Below, piece after piece: positions 52,688 through 61,836 of a stretch of 64,000 nt of DNA (positions within the stretch are counted from its first letter, which is position 1; the number at the start of each line of letters is the position of its first letter). A model generated the notes under the pieces. It did not search any database, had not been told where the DNA came from, and saw only the letters and a program-made list of their open reading frames with translations. The stretch comes from UBA4582 sp013204195. GTDB taxonomy: Bacteria > Pseudomonadota > Gammaproteobacteria > Pseudomonadales > Azotimanducaceae. The translations under genes and the position numbers were made by a program. The stretch spans positions 36,190 to 100,189 of the forward strand of contig CAWUUH010000009.1 in NCBI GenBank assembly GCA_963925735.1. The letters run 5' to 3'.

Positions 52688-53842
52688 ATGAACACTGAAC
52701 TGATCACCTTGATTCATGGCACACCGGGCCATTGGGTCACGGCCATAACCGGCGGTGGCACCACTGCCTTGAGTCGCCTGCTGGGTGTACCTGGCGCATC
52801 GAGAACATTGCTTGAAGCCACTATCCCCTACGCGCAAACCGCACTGACGGCTTACCTGGGTAAAACGCCCGCCCAAGCAGCCAGTTCGCAGACTGCCAGA
52901 GCCTTGGCCATGGCTGCATTTCAACGCGCTCGACAGTTAACTGCACCGCAAGGAACGACAGCGAGCGGCGCAGATCAAGGCAGGGAAACGCCGCTGTTCG
53001 GTCTTGGTGCTAGCGCCGCTCTCGTCACCGATCGTAGCCGACGGGGCGATGATCACTGTTTTGTGGCGATTCAGAGTCGTCAGGCAAGCTGGGAATTCAG
53101 CTTAACCTTCGGCAAAACCAGCCGGCAGCGCAGTGAGCAGGAACAGATTTGCGGTGAATTGATTCTCCAAGCCATGCAGATGGCTCAGACCGGCCATCAT
53201 ATTCCCCTCGCCGACGAACTCCATCAAGGGTTAGGACTCGACACCAGCGACCATGCCACGGCGCGCGTGCTCGCCGCCCCAACTCGGTGGCAAGGACTCT
53301 TCAACGGTGAGCACAAATCCACCTGGGCCGGCGCCAAATCACCACTCGGGGTATTTCCCGGTGCGTTCAACCCCCTGCATGAAGGGCATCGGCAAATGGT
53401 TGCTGTTGCCAAGGAAATACTGGGCCACGAGGTGATCTTGGAAATATCGGCGTTTAATGTGGACAAGCCCCCGTTGGATTACTTCGACTTGCAAGAACGC
53501 GAGCTCGGCACCCAAGGGTATGCCATGGTTTTCAGCAATGCACCGACCTTTATTGAAAAATCATTCGTGTTTCCTGCCGCGACCTTTGTCGTTGGCAGCG
53601 ATACGATCGAACGTATTGCCGATCCCAAATATTATGGCAACTTGGTGGCTAACCGCGACGCTGCCCTGGGATTATTGCAGCAACGCGGCCACCGGTTCTT
53701 AGTGTTTGGCCGTAGCGACGGCGAAGGATTTATCGGACTGGAACACCTTGAGCTACCCCCGTCACTGCGCGCTATCTGTGACGGCGTACCTGAGGCAAGG
53801 TTTCGCATCGATCTTGCTTCTCGGGATCTACGTCAGAACTAG
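52688..53842 (+). CDS. CinA C-terminal-like domain fused to a nucleotidyltransferase
   Basis: A 384-residue two-domain protein. Residues about 1-175 resemble the CinA C-terminal (NMN deamidase PncC) fold: AITGGGTTALSRLLGVPGAS, EATIPYA, and ARALAMAAFQRAR. The usual catalytic serine of SCTGG is not obvious (ITGGG instead). Residues about 210-384 are a cytidylyltransferase-like domain with the HxGH-type motif GAFNPLHEGHRQM, VVGSDTIERIADPKYY and a degenerate end motif DLASRDLR. The combination suggests pyridine-nucleotide metabolism. The ATG at 52688 is preferred over an earlier start. Confidence 0.7.
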   Translation: MNTELITLIHGTPGHWVTAITGGGTTALSRLLGVPGASRTLLEATIPYAQTALTAYLGKTPAQAASSQTARALAMAAFQRARQLTAPQGTTASGADQGRETPLFGLGASAALVTDRSRRGDDHCFVAIQSRQASWEFSLTFGKTSRQRSEQEQICGELILQAMQMAQTGHHIPLADELHQGLGLDTSDHATARVLAAPTRWQGLFNGEHKSTWAGAKSPLGVFPGAFNPLHEGHRQMVAVAKEILGHEVILEISAFNVDKPPLDYFDLQERELGTQGYAMVFSNAPTFIEKSFVFPAATFVVGSDTIERIADPKYYGNLVANRDAALGLLQQRGHRFLVFGRSDGEGFIGLEHLELPPSLRAICDGVPEARFRIDLASRDLRQN

Positions 53843-53917
53843 CCCTAGTCTGCGAAAGCGAGCCGAGCGCAACCACGACCTATCAATCCACGCGGATCGA
53901 GCCGCCGATCATTAAAC

Positions 53918-55288
53918 CTACAAATACGTTTGGAACAGTGGCGGCATCTGCGTATTGACCGCCCCAGGCAGCATCAACGACCGAGTCGCCGAAGGACTAA
54001 CCAGAATATTGGCGCAAAAATCCTCATCTACGCGCATTTGGGTCGGTACCACATCATCAAGTTGCAGGGTGACGGCCGCAGCAAACTCGGGCAACACCGC
54101 CTCAAGAATCAGCGTCGCCCGCGGTAGGATATTGCTTTGGGCAACCCGGTTACGCTGACCCCATGCCACCCGCAGTTGCGAGCAAAACTCCAAATTCGCC
54201 GGCAAATCAGTCACCGCAACGTCACGATCCAGACCATAGCTGTAGTACATCATGACTTCTTCAAACAACATGGCCAGGTCCTCACGACTGCTGCTATAGC
54301 TATAAAAATCGTTAGCGACATCCAGCTGGAATTCCGCCGCCACATCCTCTGCGGTCAAGGATTGATCCGCGAGCCGCACGGTATCGCTTCGAAAGGACAC
54401 ACCCGCTAACCTGTTCATCAGCACCGAGGTCAACGGAAAGGTGCCCTGCAATAAATTCGACGGCAGGCCTCTGGTAGCTGCCGCCATGTACATGGGCACA
54501 GTTCTGTCGATTGTCGCCAGACTTCCCGGCGGATAAAAATCGTTAGCATGGGCCAGTTCATGATAGAACAAGCCCGCCAGCCGCATCGAAATCGAATTCA
54601 AGTCGCGGTTCAGACTACGAATATCAGTATCGCCATTAGCCACATAACGGCCTGGCATGTAGAACTGAAAAACGTTGCCAAGATCAGCACGATAATCCGG
54701 CGTCGGATCAATCGTCAGCTGTTCCACGGTGGACAGCCATAAGCGATCTGGATCAATGTAAATAGCACCACTTCCTGACCAGTAAAACGACGGCCGAATA
54801 TCATAGGAAATCACGATGGCGGTAATCCCACGCATGATCAACAGCAGTTCTGGCGGCATCTGGGCGAACACGTCGCGCATGCGCACCGCCATCCAGTCAT
54901 GGGACACCAGCACACGGTCCATGATTTGATCAACGGTGGGCGCGCTAGTCTCCATGCCAAGTAAGGGTATTTGATTGAAACTGCACAGATTGTCTTCCGT
55001 CATGAGGACGGTGCAGTTAATCAAAGTATTGGCAATGGGATTACCGGGATTCGCCGCTCTCACCAAAGAACGCAAACCGGCAAAATTTTTGTCCGGAAAA
55101 AACTGGTCCATGATGTAGGCGGTAGTATCCGGTGGCGTCACTGGCTGAACCACCGGCTGGGAAGGCTGTGGGCGCGGTGCGGCGCTAGAGCCACCACCAC
55201 CACCGCAGGCACACAAGCCAATGACTAAGACCAACACAGCACCGAGCCGCTGGATATGAAATTGTTGTTGACCCATTAGATTGCGCAC
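53918..55288 (-). CDS. Lipoprotein with HExxH metalloprotease-like motif
   Basis: A 456-residue probable lipoprotein: a hydrophobic signal (LGAVLVLVIGLCAC) leads to a cysteine, followed by GGGGG and a proline-rich linker. The mature region contains FYHELAHANDFYPPG near residue 245, a zinc-protease HExxH motif. SREDLAMLFEEVMMYY about 80 residues later might give the third ligand. I cannot assign a peptidase family. It would face the periplasm or outer membrane. It is convergent with the CinA-fusion gene. Confidence 0.6.
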   Translation of the reverse strand: MRNLMGQQQFHIQRLGAVLVLVIGLCACGGGGGSSAAPRPQPSQPVVQPVTPPDTTAYIMDQFFPDKNFAGLRSLVRAANPGNPIANTLINCTVLMTEDNLCSFNQIPLLGMETSAPTVDQIMDRVLVSHDWMAVRMRDVFAQMPPELLLIMRGITAIVISYDIRPSFYWSGSGAIYIDPDRLWLSTVEQLTIDPTPDYRADLGNVFQFYMPGRYVANGDTDIRSLNRDLNSISMRLAGLFYHELAHANDFYPPGSLATIDRTVPMYMAAATRGLPSNLLQGTFPLTSVLMNRLAGVSFRSDTVRLADQSLTAEDVAAEFQLDVANDFYSYSSSREDLAMLFEEVMMYYSYGLDRDVAVTDLPANLEFCSQLRVAWGQRNRVAQSNILPRATLILEAVLPEFAAAVTLQLDDVVPTQMRVDEDFCANILVSPSATRSLMLPGAVNTQMPPLFQTYL

Positions 55289-55396
55289 CCTTGTTGCCGA
55301 CAGCTACCGGCTTACTGTCGCCATTGATCTTAGCCTCATATCCTAGCAAAAAGTCCTGAACTGTACAGCAACCTGTGGCAACTCCCTGCTTGACAA

Positions 55397-57604
55397 CTAT
55401 TCTGCCGGCAATAGATCGAGCACGAAGGCATACTCACGAGCATCGGTCTGATAGCGGGTATACCGACCAGATGCACCGCCGTGACCACTGTCCATATTGA
55501 TATCTAACAGCAGTCGATGATTATCAGTCTTCAGCCGCCGCAGACGCGAGACCCACTTCAACGGCTCAAAGTATTGCACCTGTGAATCATGCAAGCCGGT
55601 CGTCACCAACATATTCGGATAATCCTGGGCCGTCACCTGATCGTAAGGCGAGTAGGACAACATGTATTTGTAATAGTCGAGTTCTTGAGGATTACCCCAC
55701 TCGCTGAACTCCCCCACGGTCAGTGGTATCGACTCATCCAACATGGTCGTCACCACATCCACAAAGGGTACGTGGGCGATGATTCCCAAGTATTTTTCTG
55801 GCGCTTCATTGGCGATAACGCCCATCAGCAAGCCGCCGGCCGAGCCTCCCATCGCAAACACTTTTTGTTTGTCGCCATAGCCCAACGCCACTAACTGGTC
55901 CGTCGCATCGATAAAATCCCAGAAGGTGTTACGTTTCTGCAGCAACCGGCCCTGCTCATACCAGTCTCGCCCCATCTCATCGCCACCGCGAACATGGGCA
56001 ATGGCAAACACAAATCCGCGGTCAAGTAATGACAGCCGCAGCGAACGAAATGTCGGCTCACTGGCAAAGCCATAGGCGCCATAGGCATTCAGATACAGGG
56101 GATTATTGCCGCGAGAAAACAGGTCTGGGCGATAGACCAGGGATACTGGCACCTGCGCGCCATCCCGAGCCGTGATCATGATTCGCTCAGACTTGTAGAG
56201 ACTGGCATCGAACGCCCCGACCACGGGATCCTGCTTCAGCAATTGACTGGTGCCCCGGTCCATATCATATTCAAACACCGATTCAGGTGTCGTCAGACTC
56301 GAGTAAACGTAGCGCAACCGCCTTGAGTTCACCTCAGGATTGCTGTGCAGGCGAGCGGAATAGGCCGGATCGGGAAATTCGATGAGGCGCCCAGGACCTT
56401 GTTCCTCGGCCCGCGATATCACTCGCAAGACGGGTAAGCCACTGACACGTTCATTCATCACCAGATAATCACTGAACACCTCTGCATCCTGCAGCAACAC
56501 ATGCTCTCGATGGGCGAGGACTTCCTGCCAGGCAGACTTATTATTCAGATGCTGCTCTTCAACCTTCATCAACCGAAAGTTGCTCGCCTGCCAGTTGGTC
56601 AAAATGTAGAAAGTGCCCGCCACATGTCGAATGCGATATTCATGCTTGGCTTCGCGAGTCAGAAAAACCACGGGACCACGTTGAGGCTTGAGGCTATCGA
56701 TCAGCCGAATCTCGCTGCTATCGGTGCTCGACAGGCTGATCACCACATAAGCCTTTGAGCGGGTTGTATACACAGACGTGCTAAAACTATGGTCAGCCTC
56801 TTCATAAACCAGTTGATCAGTCTCGATCGGTGTGCCGACGACATGACGATACACTCGGTAAGGCAACAAGGTTTGCGGGTCTATTTTGACATAAAATAAC
56901 GTTTTGTTGTCTTGCGCCCAGGCGATGCTGCTAGACACATCGGTGATCTGATCAGACAGGAACTCACCACTCTGCAGGTCTTTAAACCGCAGCGTGTACT
57001 GTCGCCGTCCCAGCGTATCTTCAGTGAACGCAAGCAGATTATCCCCACTGCTAACGCTCCAATTGCTGACCTGATAATACTCGCCGCCACGCAACAGATT
57101 AGCCTGAGCTAACTGATTGACATCCAGGATCACTTCCTTAGCCTCCGCAGCCCCCGGAAAGCCTCGTAAATAGACTGGGTATTCGCCGCCAGCCTGGAAC
57201 TCACGATGGTACGCGTAGGCACCTTGGGTCACAGGAATCGTCTTGTCGTCATCGGCAAACCGGGCAGTGATCTCGGTAAACAGCTGGTCTTGCAGCACTT
57301 GGCTGGGCGCCATCATGGCCTGAGTATATTGGTTTTCTGCATCTAACAATGCCAACATCGCCGGATCATTCCGCTCATCGTCGCGCAGCCAGTAATATTC
57401 GTCTTGCCGCTGCAGACCATTCATCACCAGCGTTCGCGGCACTTGTTCGGCTACCGGCGGTTTCAAATCTGCCATCTTATCTCCCTGCCCATGCCAACAG
57501 CCGGTGAGCACCAGCCCCACGGCCAGAGATAAGATTCCGTGGGTGTATCGTCTCGACCACCGTACCTGTTGACCAACCTGTATCAATAAAATAATGATCC
57601 GCAT
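55397..57604 (-). CDS. ptrB: S9 prolyl oligopeptidase (oligopeptidase B-like), predicted lipoprotein
   Basis: A 735-residue S9 protease. A lipobox LTGC lies about 35 residues in, after a hydrophobic stretch (LSLAVGLVL), so the enzyme is predicted to be exported and lipidated, unlike E. coli PtrB, which lacks a signal. The beta-propeller covers about 75-440. The catalytic serine is in MGGSAGG, and the aspartate and histidine lie in TGLHDSQVQY and MDSGHGG. RGGDEMGRDWYEQGR fits oligopeptidase B, which cuts peptides after basic residues. The start could be a GTG four codons earlier. Confidence 0.85.
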   Translation of the reverse strand: MRIIILLIQVGQQVRWSRRYTHGILSLAVGLVLTGCWHGQGDKMADLKPPVAEQVPRTLVMNGLQRQDEYYWLRDDERNDPAMLALLDAENQYTQAMMAPSQVLQDQLFTEITARFADDDKTIPVTQGAYAYHREFQAGGEYPVYLRGFPGAAEAKEVILDVNQLAQANLLRGGEYYQVSNWSVSSGDNLLAFTEDTLGRRQYTLRFKDLQSGEFLSDQITDVSSSIAWAQDNKTLFYVKIDPQTLLPYRVYRHVVGTPIETDQLVYEEADHSFSTSVYTTRSKAYVVISLSSTDSSEIRLIDSLKPQRGPVVFLTREAKHEYRIRHVAGTFYILTNWQASNFRLMKVEEQHLNNKSAWQEVLAHREHVLLQDAEVFSDYLVMNERVSGLPVLRVISRAEEQGPGRLIEFPDPAYSARLHSNPEVNSRRLRYVYSSLTTPESVFEYDMDRGTSQLLKQDPVVGAFDASLYKSERIMITARDGAQVPVSLVYRPDLFSRGNNPLYLNAYGAYGFASEPTFRSLRLSLLDRGFVFAIAHVRGGDEMGRDWYEQGRLLQKRNTFWDFIDATDQLVALGYGDKQKVFAMGGSAGGLLMGVIANEAPEKYLGIIAHVPFVDVVTTMLDESIPLTVGEFSEWGNPQELDYYKYMLSYSPYDQVTAQDYPNMLVTTGLHDSQVQYFEPLKWVSRLRRLKTDNHRLLLDINMDSGHGGASGRYTRYQTDAREYAFVLDLLPAE

Positions 57605-57712
57605 AACCTCTGGCACTTTTGTCTTCGAGCAGTAAGCTCGAGATCGAACGCGGCACGACTATGAGGCCAGCGCTAGCGCGGGTCAATCAAAAATTGCAGC
57701 CTGTTTTCGAGG

Positions 57713-58528
57713 CTAGCGACCCTTGAATTCAGCTTCGCGCTTCTCCAGAAAACTGGCAACACCCTCCCGATGATCCTCGGTCTGAAACAACACGCCCAGG
57801 GTCTGTGAAACCCAGTTACCCATCTCCTGATATTCACCATAGCAGGACCGGCGTAAGCCCTCTTTAAGATACCGGACCGCCAGGGGCGGATTCGCCGCAA
57901 TCTTGCGGGCCAACACTAGCGCCGCCGACAATAATTCTTCGTGGGGAACGACGTCCATCACCAGGCCAATTTCGCGGGCAAACTGGGCGTCAATGATCTC
58001 GCCGGTAAACAGCAGTTGGGCCGCTCGCTGCGGACCCACCAATTGAGGTAGGCGCACCAAGCCACCGACATCACTGACCAGGCCACGCTTGACAAACATC
58101 TCCGAGAATCGCGCCCGCTCTGAGGCGATTCGAAAATCTGCCATCAATGCCATGTCCATGCCCCAACCAATCGCCGCACCGTTGACCGCGGCAATAATTG
58201 GCCGGTCACAATCCATAATAGCGGTGGCCGCAGGCGTCGTACCGGGCCTGACAGAACGCAGTCGCTGTTTGCCCGTATCACCATCTCCGGTCATCAACTC
58301 TTTCACATCGTCGCCAGAGCAAAATGCCGGATCTGTGCCAGTCAAAATAATACAACGCACGTCTGAATTTTTTTGAAGATCACGGAAAATAGCTTCGAGC
58401 TCAGTATAGGCTAGGCGGTTCAGTGCGTTGCGTGCTTCTGGGCGATTCAACGTGACCACGGCAATATGCGCGTCAATCGTCACCAACATGGTGCTGTAGG
58501 ATGCTTGTTCGGAATATGCATTAGCCAT
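57713..58528 (-). CDS. Enoyl-CoA hydratase/isomerase
   Basis: A 271-residue crotonase-family protein. The oxyanion-hole segments are FCSGDDVKEL and VNGAAIGWGMDMAL, and the active-site region is ARFSEMFVKRGLVSDVGG, with a glutamate at the first catalytic position and aspartate at the second. AYSEQASYS begins the protein. The ATG at 58528 with GAGG nine bases upstream is preferred to a longer reading. It lies upstream of oligopeptidase B on the same strand. The family acts on enoyl-CoA esters; the precise substrate is unknown. Confidence 0.82.
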   Translation of the reverse strand: MANAYSEQASYSTMLVTIDAHIAVVTLNRPEARNALNRLAYTELEAIFRDLQKNSDVRCIILTGTDPAFCSGDDVKELMTGDGDTGKQRLRSVRPGTTPAATAIMDCDRPIIAAVNGAAIGWGMDMALMADFRIASERARFSEMFVKRGLVSDVGGLVRLPQLVGPQRAAQLLFTGEIIDAQFAREIGLVMDVVPHEELLSAALVLARKIAANPPLAVRYLKEGLRRSCYGEYQEMGNWVSQTLGVLFQTEDHREGVASFLEKREAEFKGR

Positions 58529-58577
58529 CTTCAATAACCTCGTTAAATGTGAAATCAAAAAAGTCTTCGAGCGACAT
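58521..58577 (-). CDS. Possible 18-residue upstream open frame
   Basis: A short frame (MSLEDFFDFTF...) whose stop overlaps the start of the enoyl-CoA hydratase gene. It has no clear ribosome site and could be chance. The rest of the 322-base gap 58529-58850 contains no other feature except a possible MFS promoter. Confidence 0.15.
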   Translation of the reverse strand: MSLEDFFDFTFNEVIEDG

Positions 58578-58728
58578 ACTAGCACCCTGGTTCACCAAGG
58601 GTCGACGGCCTCGTTGAGCGACTATTTGAGGATGCCGCCCGGTGTGGACTGTCAGGTAATGGCAGGTGACGGGAGGTGATGAGACGGTGCTCGCTATTGC
58701 TGTTGACTCTTGGTGTACGCGGACGAGG

Positions 58729-58757
58729 TTGACATGATCGGTATGAATATCGAGAAT
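58729..58757 (+). promoter_or_regulatory. Possible sigma-70 promoter for the MFS gene
   Basis: TTGACA (58729-58734), a 17-base spacer and GAGAAT (58752-58757). The -35 is perfect and the -10 is weaker. It would start a leader of about 85 bases. Confidence 0.35.
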
Positions 58758-58850
58758 CCGGGCCCGAGACACAAACCACGGCAAGTTAACCTGACCCGAC
58801 TTCGGCCAGCACAGAGGCTAGACTATGGCCCCCTAACCAGATGAACTCAC

Positions 58851-60089
58851 GTGACCCATTCTCCGATCCGCGACGGCCTAAGGCTCCTCAAGCAACCTGA
58901 CTTTGCCAAGCTGTTTAGCGCTTATCTGATCTCCTATGCGGGCAATGCCATGGCGCCCATCGCCATGGCATTCGGCGTTCTGGCACTGACAGGCTCAACC
59001 CGCGATGCGGCATTTATGATTGCCGCGCCGACGGCTGCGCAAGTTTTGGTGTTGTTGTTTGGTGGCGTCATCGCGGACCGCACTTCTCGGCAACGGGTCA
59101 TCGTCGTCGCCGATACGTTGGCCGTCATCAGCCAATTGATTATCGCTGGCCTGTTTCTCTCGGGTCAGGCCAGCGTCCCCGCGTTGACGGTGTTCATGCT
59201 GGTCAACGGCATCGCGATGGCGCTGCATCTGCCCGCGTCAACGGGCATGATTCCACAAATCGTCGCGCCGGCTGACTTACAAGCCGCCAATGCCTTGCTC
59301 GGTACGGCTCGAAGTGCGGCAATAACCCTCGGCGCAGCGCTGGCCGGCATTCTGGTTGCCTGGCTTGGCGCAGGTTGGGCAATTGCGATCGATGCACTGT
59401 CCTTCGCTATCGCTGCGCTACTGATCGCGAGCCTGCGCCCGAAGCCGCAAGCACTGACCGACCAGGCCACTCTCGTCCAGGATTTGATCCTGGGCTGGCG
59501 AGAGTTCACACGCCATCAGTGGTTGTGGACCATCGTCTTACAGTTTTCTCTGGTGATAGCCGCTTTCGAGGGCGTATTAGGATTGCTGGGACCCGCAGTG
59601 GCCAGGGATACCCTCGGTGGACCAGTGGCCTGGGGGCTGATATCTGCGAGCTTTGGTCTCGGCACACTGGCCGGCGGCATCATTGCCCTGAAACTCACTA
59701 TTGCGCGACCGATGCTGGTGGCCAGTCTCAGCGTTCTGACGTTTAGCTTTATTCCCCTGGCGTTAGCGGTGCCCTTACCTGTCAGCCTGATTTGTTTTGC
59801 TGCCAGCATCACGGGTATCGGCGGTCAACTGTTCGGTGTCCTGTGGTATACCACCCTGCAGCAACGCATACCCGGTCATTTACTCTCTCGGGTCAGCGCC
59901 TACGATCACTTGGGCTCCATCATTCTGGCGCCCATGGGAATTATTCTTGCGGGCGTGTTGTACGAGACCCTAGGCCCACGAACGACGCTGCTGCTGTCGG
60001 CCGCAACGATCATTGTACCGACGCTTGCCGTGTTATTTGTCCGCGAGGTACGGGAACTGAGACACCAGCCCCCGGTGCCTGCAGACTAA
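58851..60089 (+). CDS. MFS transporter
   Basis: A 412-residue major-facilitator protein with 12 membrane segments. The GGVIADRTSRQRVIVVAD loop between helices 2 and 3 is the MFS motif A, and the whole sequence resembles the enterobactin exporter EntS/drug-exporter group (DHA3-like). The start is GTG at 58851. The substrate is unknown. It is convergent with alanine dehydrogenase, 11 bases away. Confidence 0.85.
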   Translation: MTHSPIRDGLRLLKQPDFAKLFSAYLISYAGNAMAPIAMAFGVLALTGSTRDAAFMIAAPTAAQVLVLLFGGVIADRTSRQRVIVVADTLAVISQLIIAGLFLSGQASVPALTVFMLVNGIAMALHLPASTGMIPQIVAPADLQAANALLGTARSAAITLGAALAGILVAWLGAGWAIAIDALSFAIAALLIASLRPKPQALTDQATLVQDLILGWREFTRHQWLWTIVLQFSLVIAAFEGVLGLLGPAVARDTLGGPVAWGLISASFGLGTLAGGIIALKLTIARPMLVASLSVLTFSFIPLALAVPLPVSLICFAASITGIGGQLFGVLWYTTLQQRIPGHLLSRVSAYDHLGSIILAPMGIILAGVLYETLGPRTTLLLSAATIIVPTLAVLFVREVRELRHQPPVPAD

Positions 60090-60100
60090 CCAACCGCCAT

Positions 60101-61219
60101 TCAGGCGGCTAACGCATCTACCGGCTTCACATAAGCCAGCGAGTGTGCGGCCCCGACAAATTCGTTAGTCACTTTGCCGGCACAGACGTTCAAGCCATTG
60201 AGCAGATGTGCATTCGACAACAAGGCCGATTTGACGCCTTTGTCCGCCAACTCGAGCACATACGGCAAGGTCGCATTATTCAATGCCGCGGCGGAGGTTC
60301 TAGCCACTGCACCAGGCATGTTAGCAACGCAGTAATGCACGACATCATCAACAATATAGGTGGGATCTGCATGGGTCGTGGCCTTTGATGTTTCAAAGCA
60401 ACCACCCTGATCGATCGCAACGTCTACCAGCACAGTGCCAGCACGCATCATGCGAACCATCTCTGCGGTGATTAATTTCGGCGCTGCTGCGCCCGGAATG
60501 AGCACAGCACCGATGATCAAGTCGGCCTTCATGCTCATTTCCTGAACCGCATCATGGGTCGAGTAAAGTGTTTGAATACGATTACCAAACAAATTGTCTA
60601 GTCGACGCAGGACGTCTAAGGAACGATCAACAATAGTCACCTTGGCACCCATACCCACTGCGATCTGGGCCGCATTCTGGCCCACCACACCGCCACCAAG
60701 GATCAGCACCTGGCCCTGCTCAACCCCGGGAACCCCGCCCAACAGAATGCCACGACCGCCATGGGATTTTTCCATGCACATGGCACCCGCCTGAATCGAC
60801 ATACGTCCAGCAACTTCCGACATGGGTGCCAGCAGCGGTAAGCGACCAAACGCATCAGTCACTGTTTCATAGGCGATGCAAATGGACCCGCTGTTGACCA
60901 AATCACTGGTCTGCGCCAGGTCTGGCGCCAGATGTAGATAGGTGAACAGCGTCTGCTCGGGACGTAGCATTTTACGTTCACTGGCTTGCGGCTCCTTAAC
61001 CTTGATAATCATCTCGGCGCGCGCAAAAATTTCTTCTGCGGTGGCGACGATTTCCGCACCCGCAGCCGCATAGTCGGCATCGAGGTGGCCGATACCAGCA
61101 CCCGCATTCGTTTCCACCATCACTGTGTGACCGTGACGCACGACTTCACGGACACCCGCAGGAACGAGACCCACTCGAAACTCGTTATTTTTGATTTCTG
61201 TAGGCACGCCAATTTTCAT
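60101..61219 (-). CDS. ald: Alanine dehydrogenase
   Basis: A 372-residue alanine dehydrogenase. MKIGVPTEIKNNEFRVGLVPAGVRE is the family N-terminus (given by MKIGVPTEIKNNE), VILGGGVVGQNAAQIA is the NAD site, and TVKEPQ and HLAPD-like stretches (KVKEPQ, YLHLAPD) provide the catalytic lysine and histidine. It interconverts alanine and pyruvate plus ammonia. The ATG at 61219 is used; a longer reading adds 15 residues. It is divergent from an Lrp-type regulator, as is usual for ald. Confidence 0.92.
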   Translation of the reverse strand: MKIGVPTEIKNNEFRVGLVPAGVREVVRHGHTVMVETNAGAGIGHLDADYAAAGAEIVATAEEIFARAEMIIKVKEPQASERKMLRPEQTLFTYLHLAPDLAQTSDLVNSGSICIAYETVTDAFGRLPLLAPMSEVAGRMSIQAGAMCMEKSHGGRGILLGGVPGVEQGQVLILGGGVVGQNAAQIAVGMGAKVTIVDRSLDVLRRLDNLFGNRIQTLYSTHDAVQEMSMKADLIIGAVLIPGAAAPKLITAEMVRMMRAGTVLVDVAIDQGGCFETSKATTHADPTYIVDDVVHYCVANMPGAVARTSAAALNNATLPYVLELADKGVKSALLSNAHLLNGLNVCAGKVTNEFVGAAHSLAYVKPVDALAA

Positions 61220-61343
61220 GTGTCGTTCTCGCAAGAGGATATTGATGGCGCACAGTATATGCATGACAAGACAGGCGATCTCACTTATTATCGACTATAA
61301 ATCAGAGCTTTAAATGCCTATTGGGAGCTTGAAAAGGATAATA

Positions 61344-61829
61344 ATGACAATTAAGCCCATAGAACAGGATAAACCACTGGACAAGATTGACCGTCGAATC
61401 CTTCGCGAACTGCAAGCTGACGGACGCCTCTCGAATACGGCCCTGTCTCGACTGATCAACCTCAGTCCAACGCCCTGTGCCGAGCGCGTCAAGTCGTTGG
61501 AACGTCGAGGTCTGATAGCCGGTTATACCGCGCGCCTGAACCCTCATCTGCTGGGCTTAGAGTTGTTGGTGTTCGTCGAGATTAATCTGGCAAGAACCTC
61601 GCCAGATGTATTTGACGAGTTTCGTCAGGCGGTCATCAAATTACCCCAGGTGCTGGAATGTCACCTGGTCTCGGGCAACTTTGACTATTTAATCAAGGCG
61701 CGAGTCGCCGACATGGTCGCTTATCGACGTTTGCTCGGCGAGACCATTCTGACCCTGCCCGGGGTTAGTGGATCACGTACCTACGTCGTGATGGAAGAAG
61801 TCAAAGAATCCAATCGGCTGGCGATTTAA
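61344..61829 (+). CDS. Lrp-family regulator of alanine dehydrogenase
   Basis: A 161-residue Lrp protein. The helix-turn-helix is NTALSRLINLSPTPCAERVK and the RAM domain contains HLVSGNFDYLIKARV. It is close to Lrp itself in length. The ATG at 61344 with AAGGA five bases upstream is preferred over an earlier in-frame start. It is transcribed away from ald across a 124-base gap, so it probably activates ald in response to alanine. This resembles DadR/AldR arrangements. Confidence 0.87.
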   Translation: MTIKPIEQDKPLDKIDRRILRELQADGRLSNTALSRLINLSPTPCAERVKSLERRGLIAGYTARLNPHLLGLELLVFVEINLARTSPDVFDEFRQAVIKLPQVLECHLVSGNFDYLIKARVADMVAYRRLLGETILTLPGVSGSRTYVVMEEVKESNRLAI

Positions 61830-61836
61830 CAATTGG

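Noticed and set aside
58521..58784. An 87-residue minus-strand frame upstream of the enoyl-CoA hydratase gene.
   Set aside because: No ribosome site and low-complexity composition; at most its last 18 codons could be a leader peptide.
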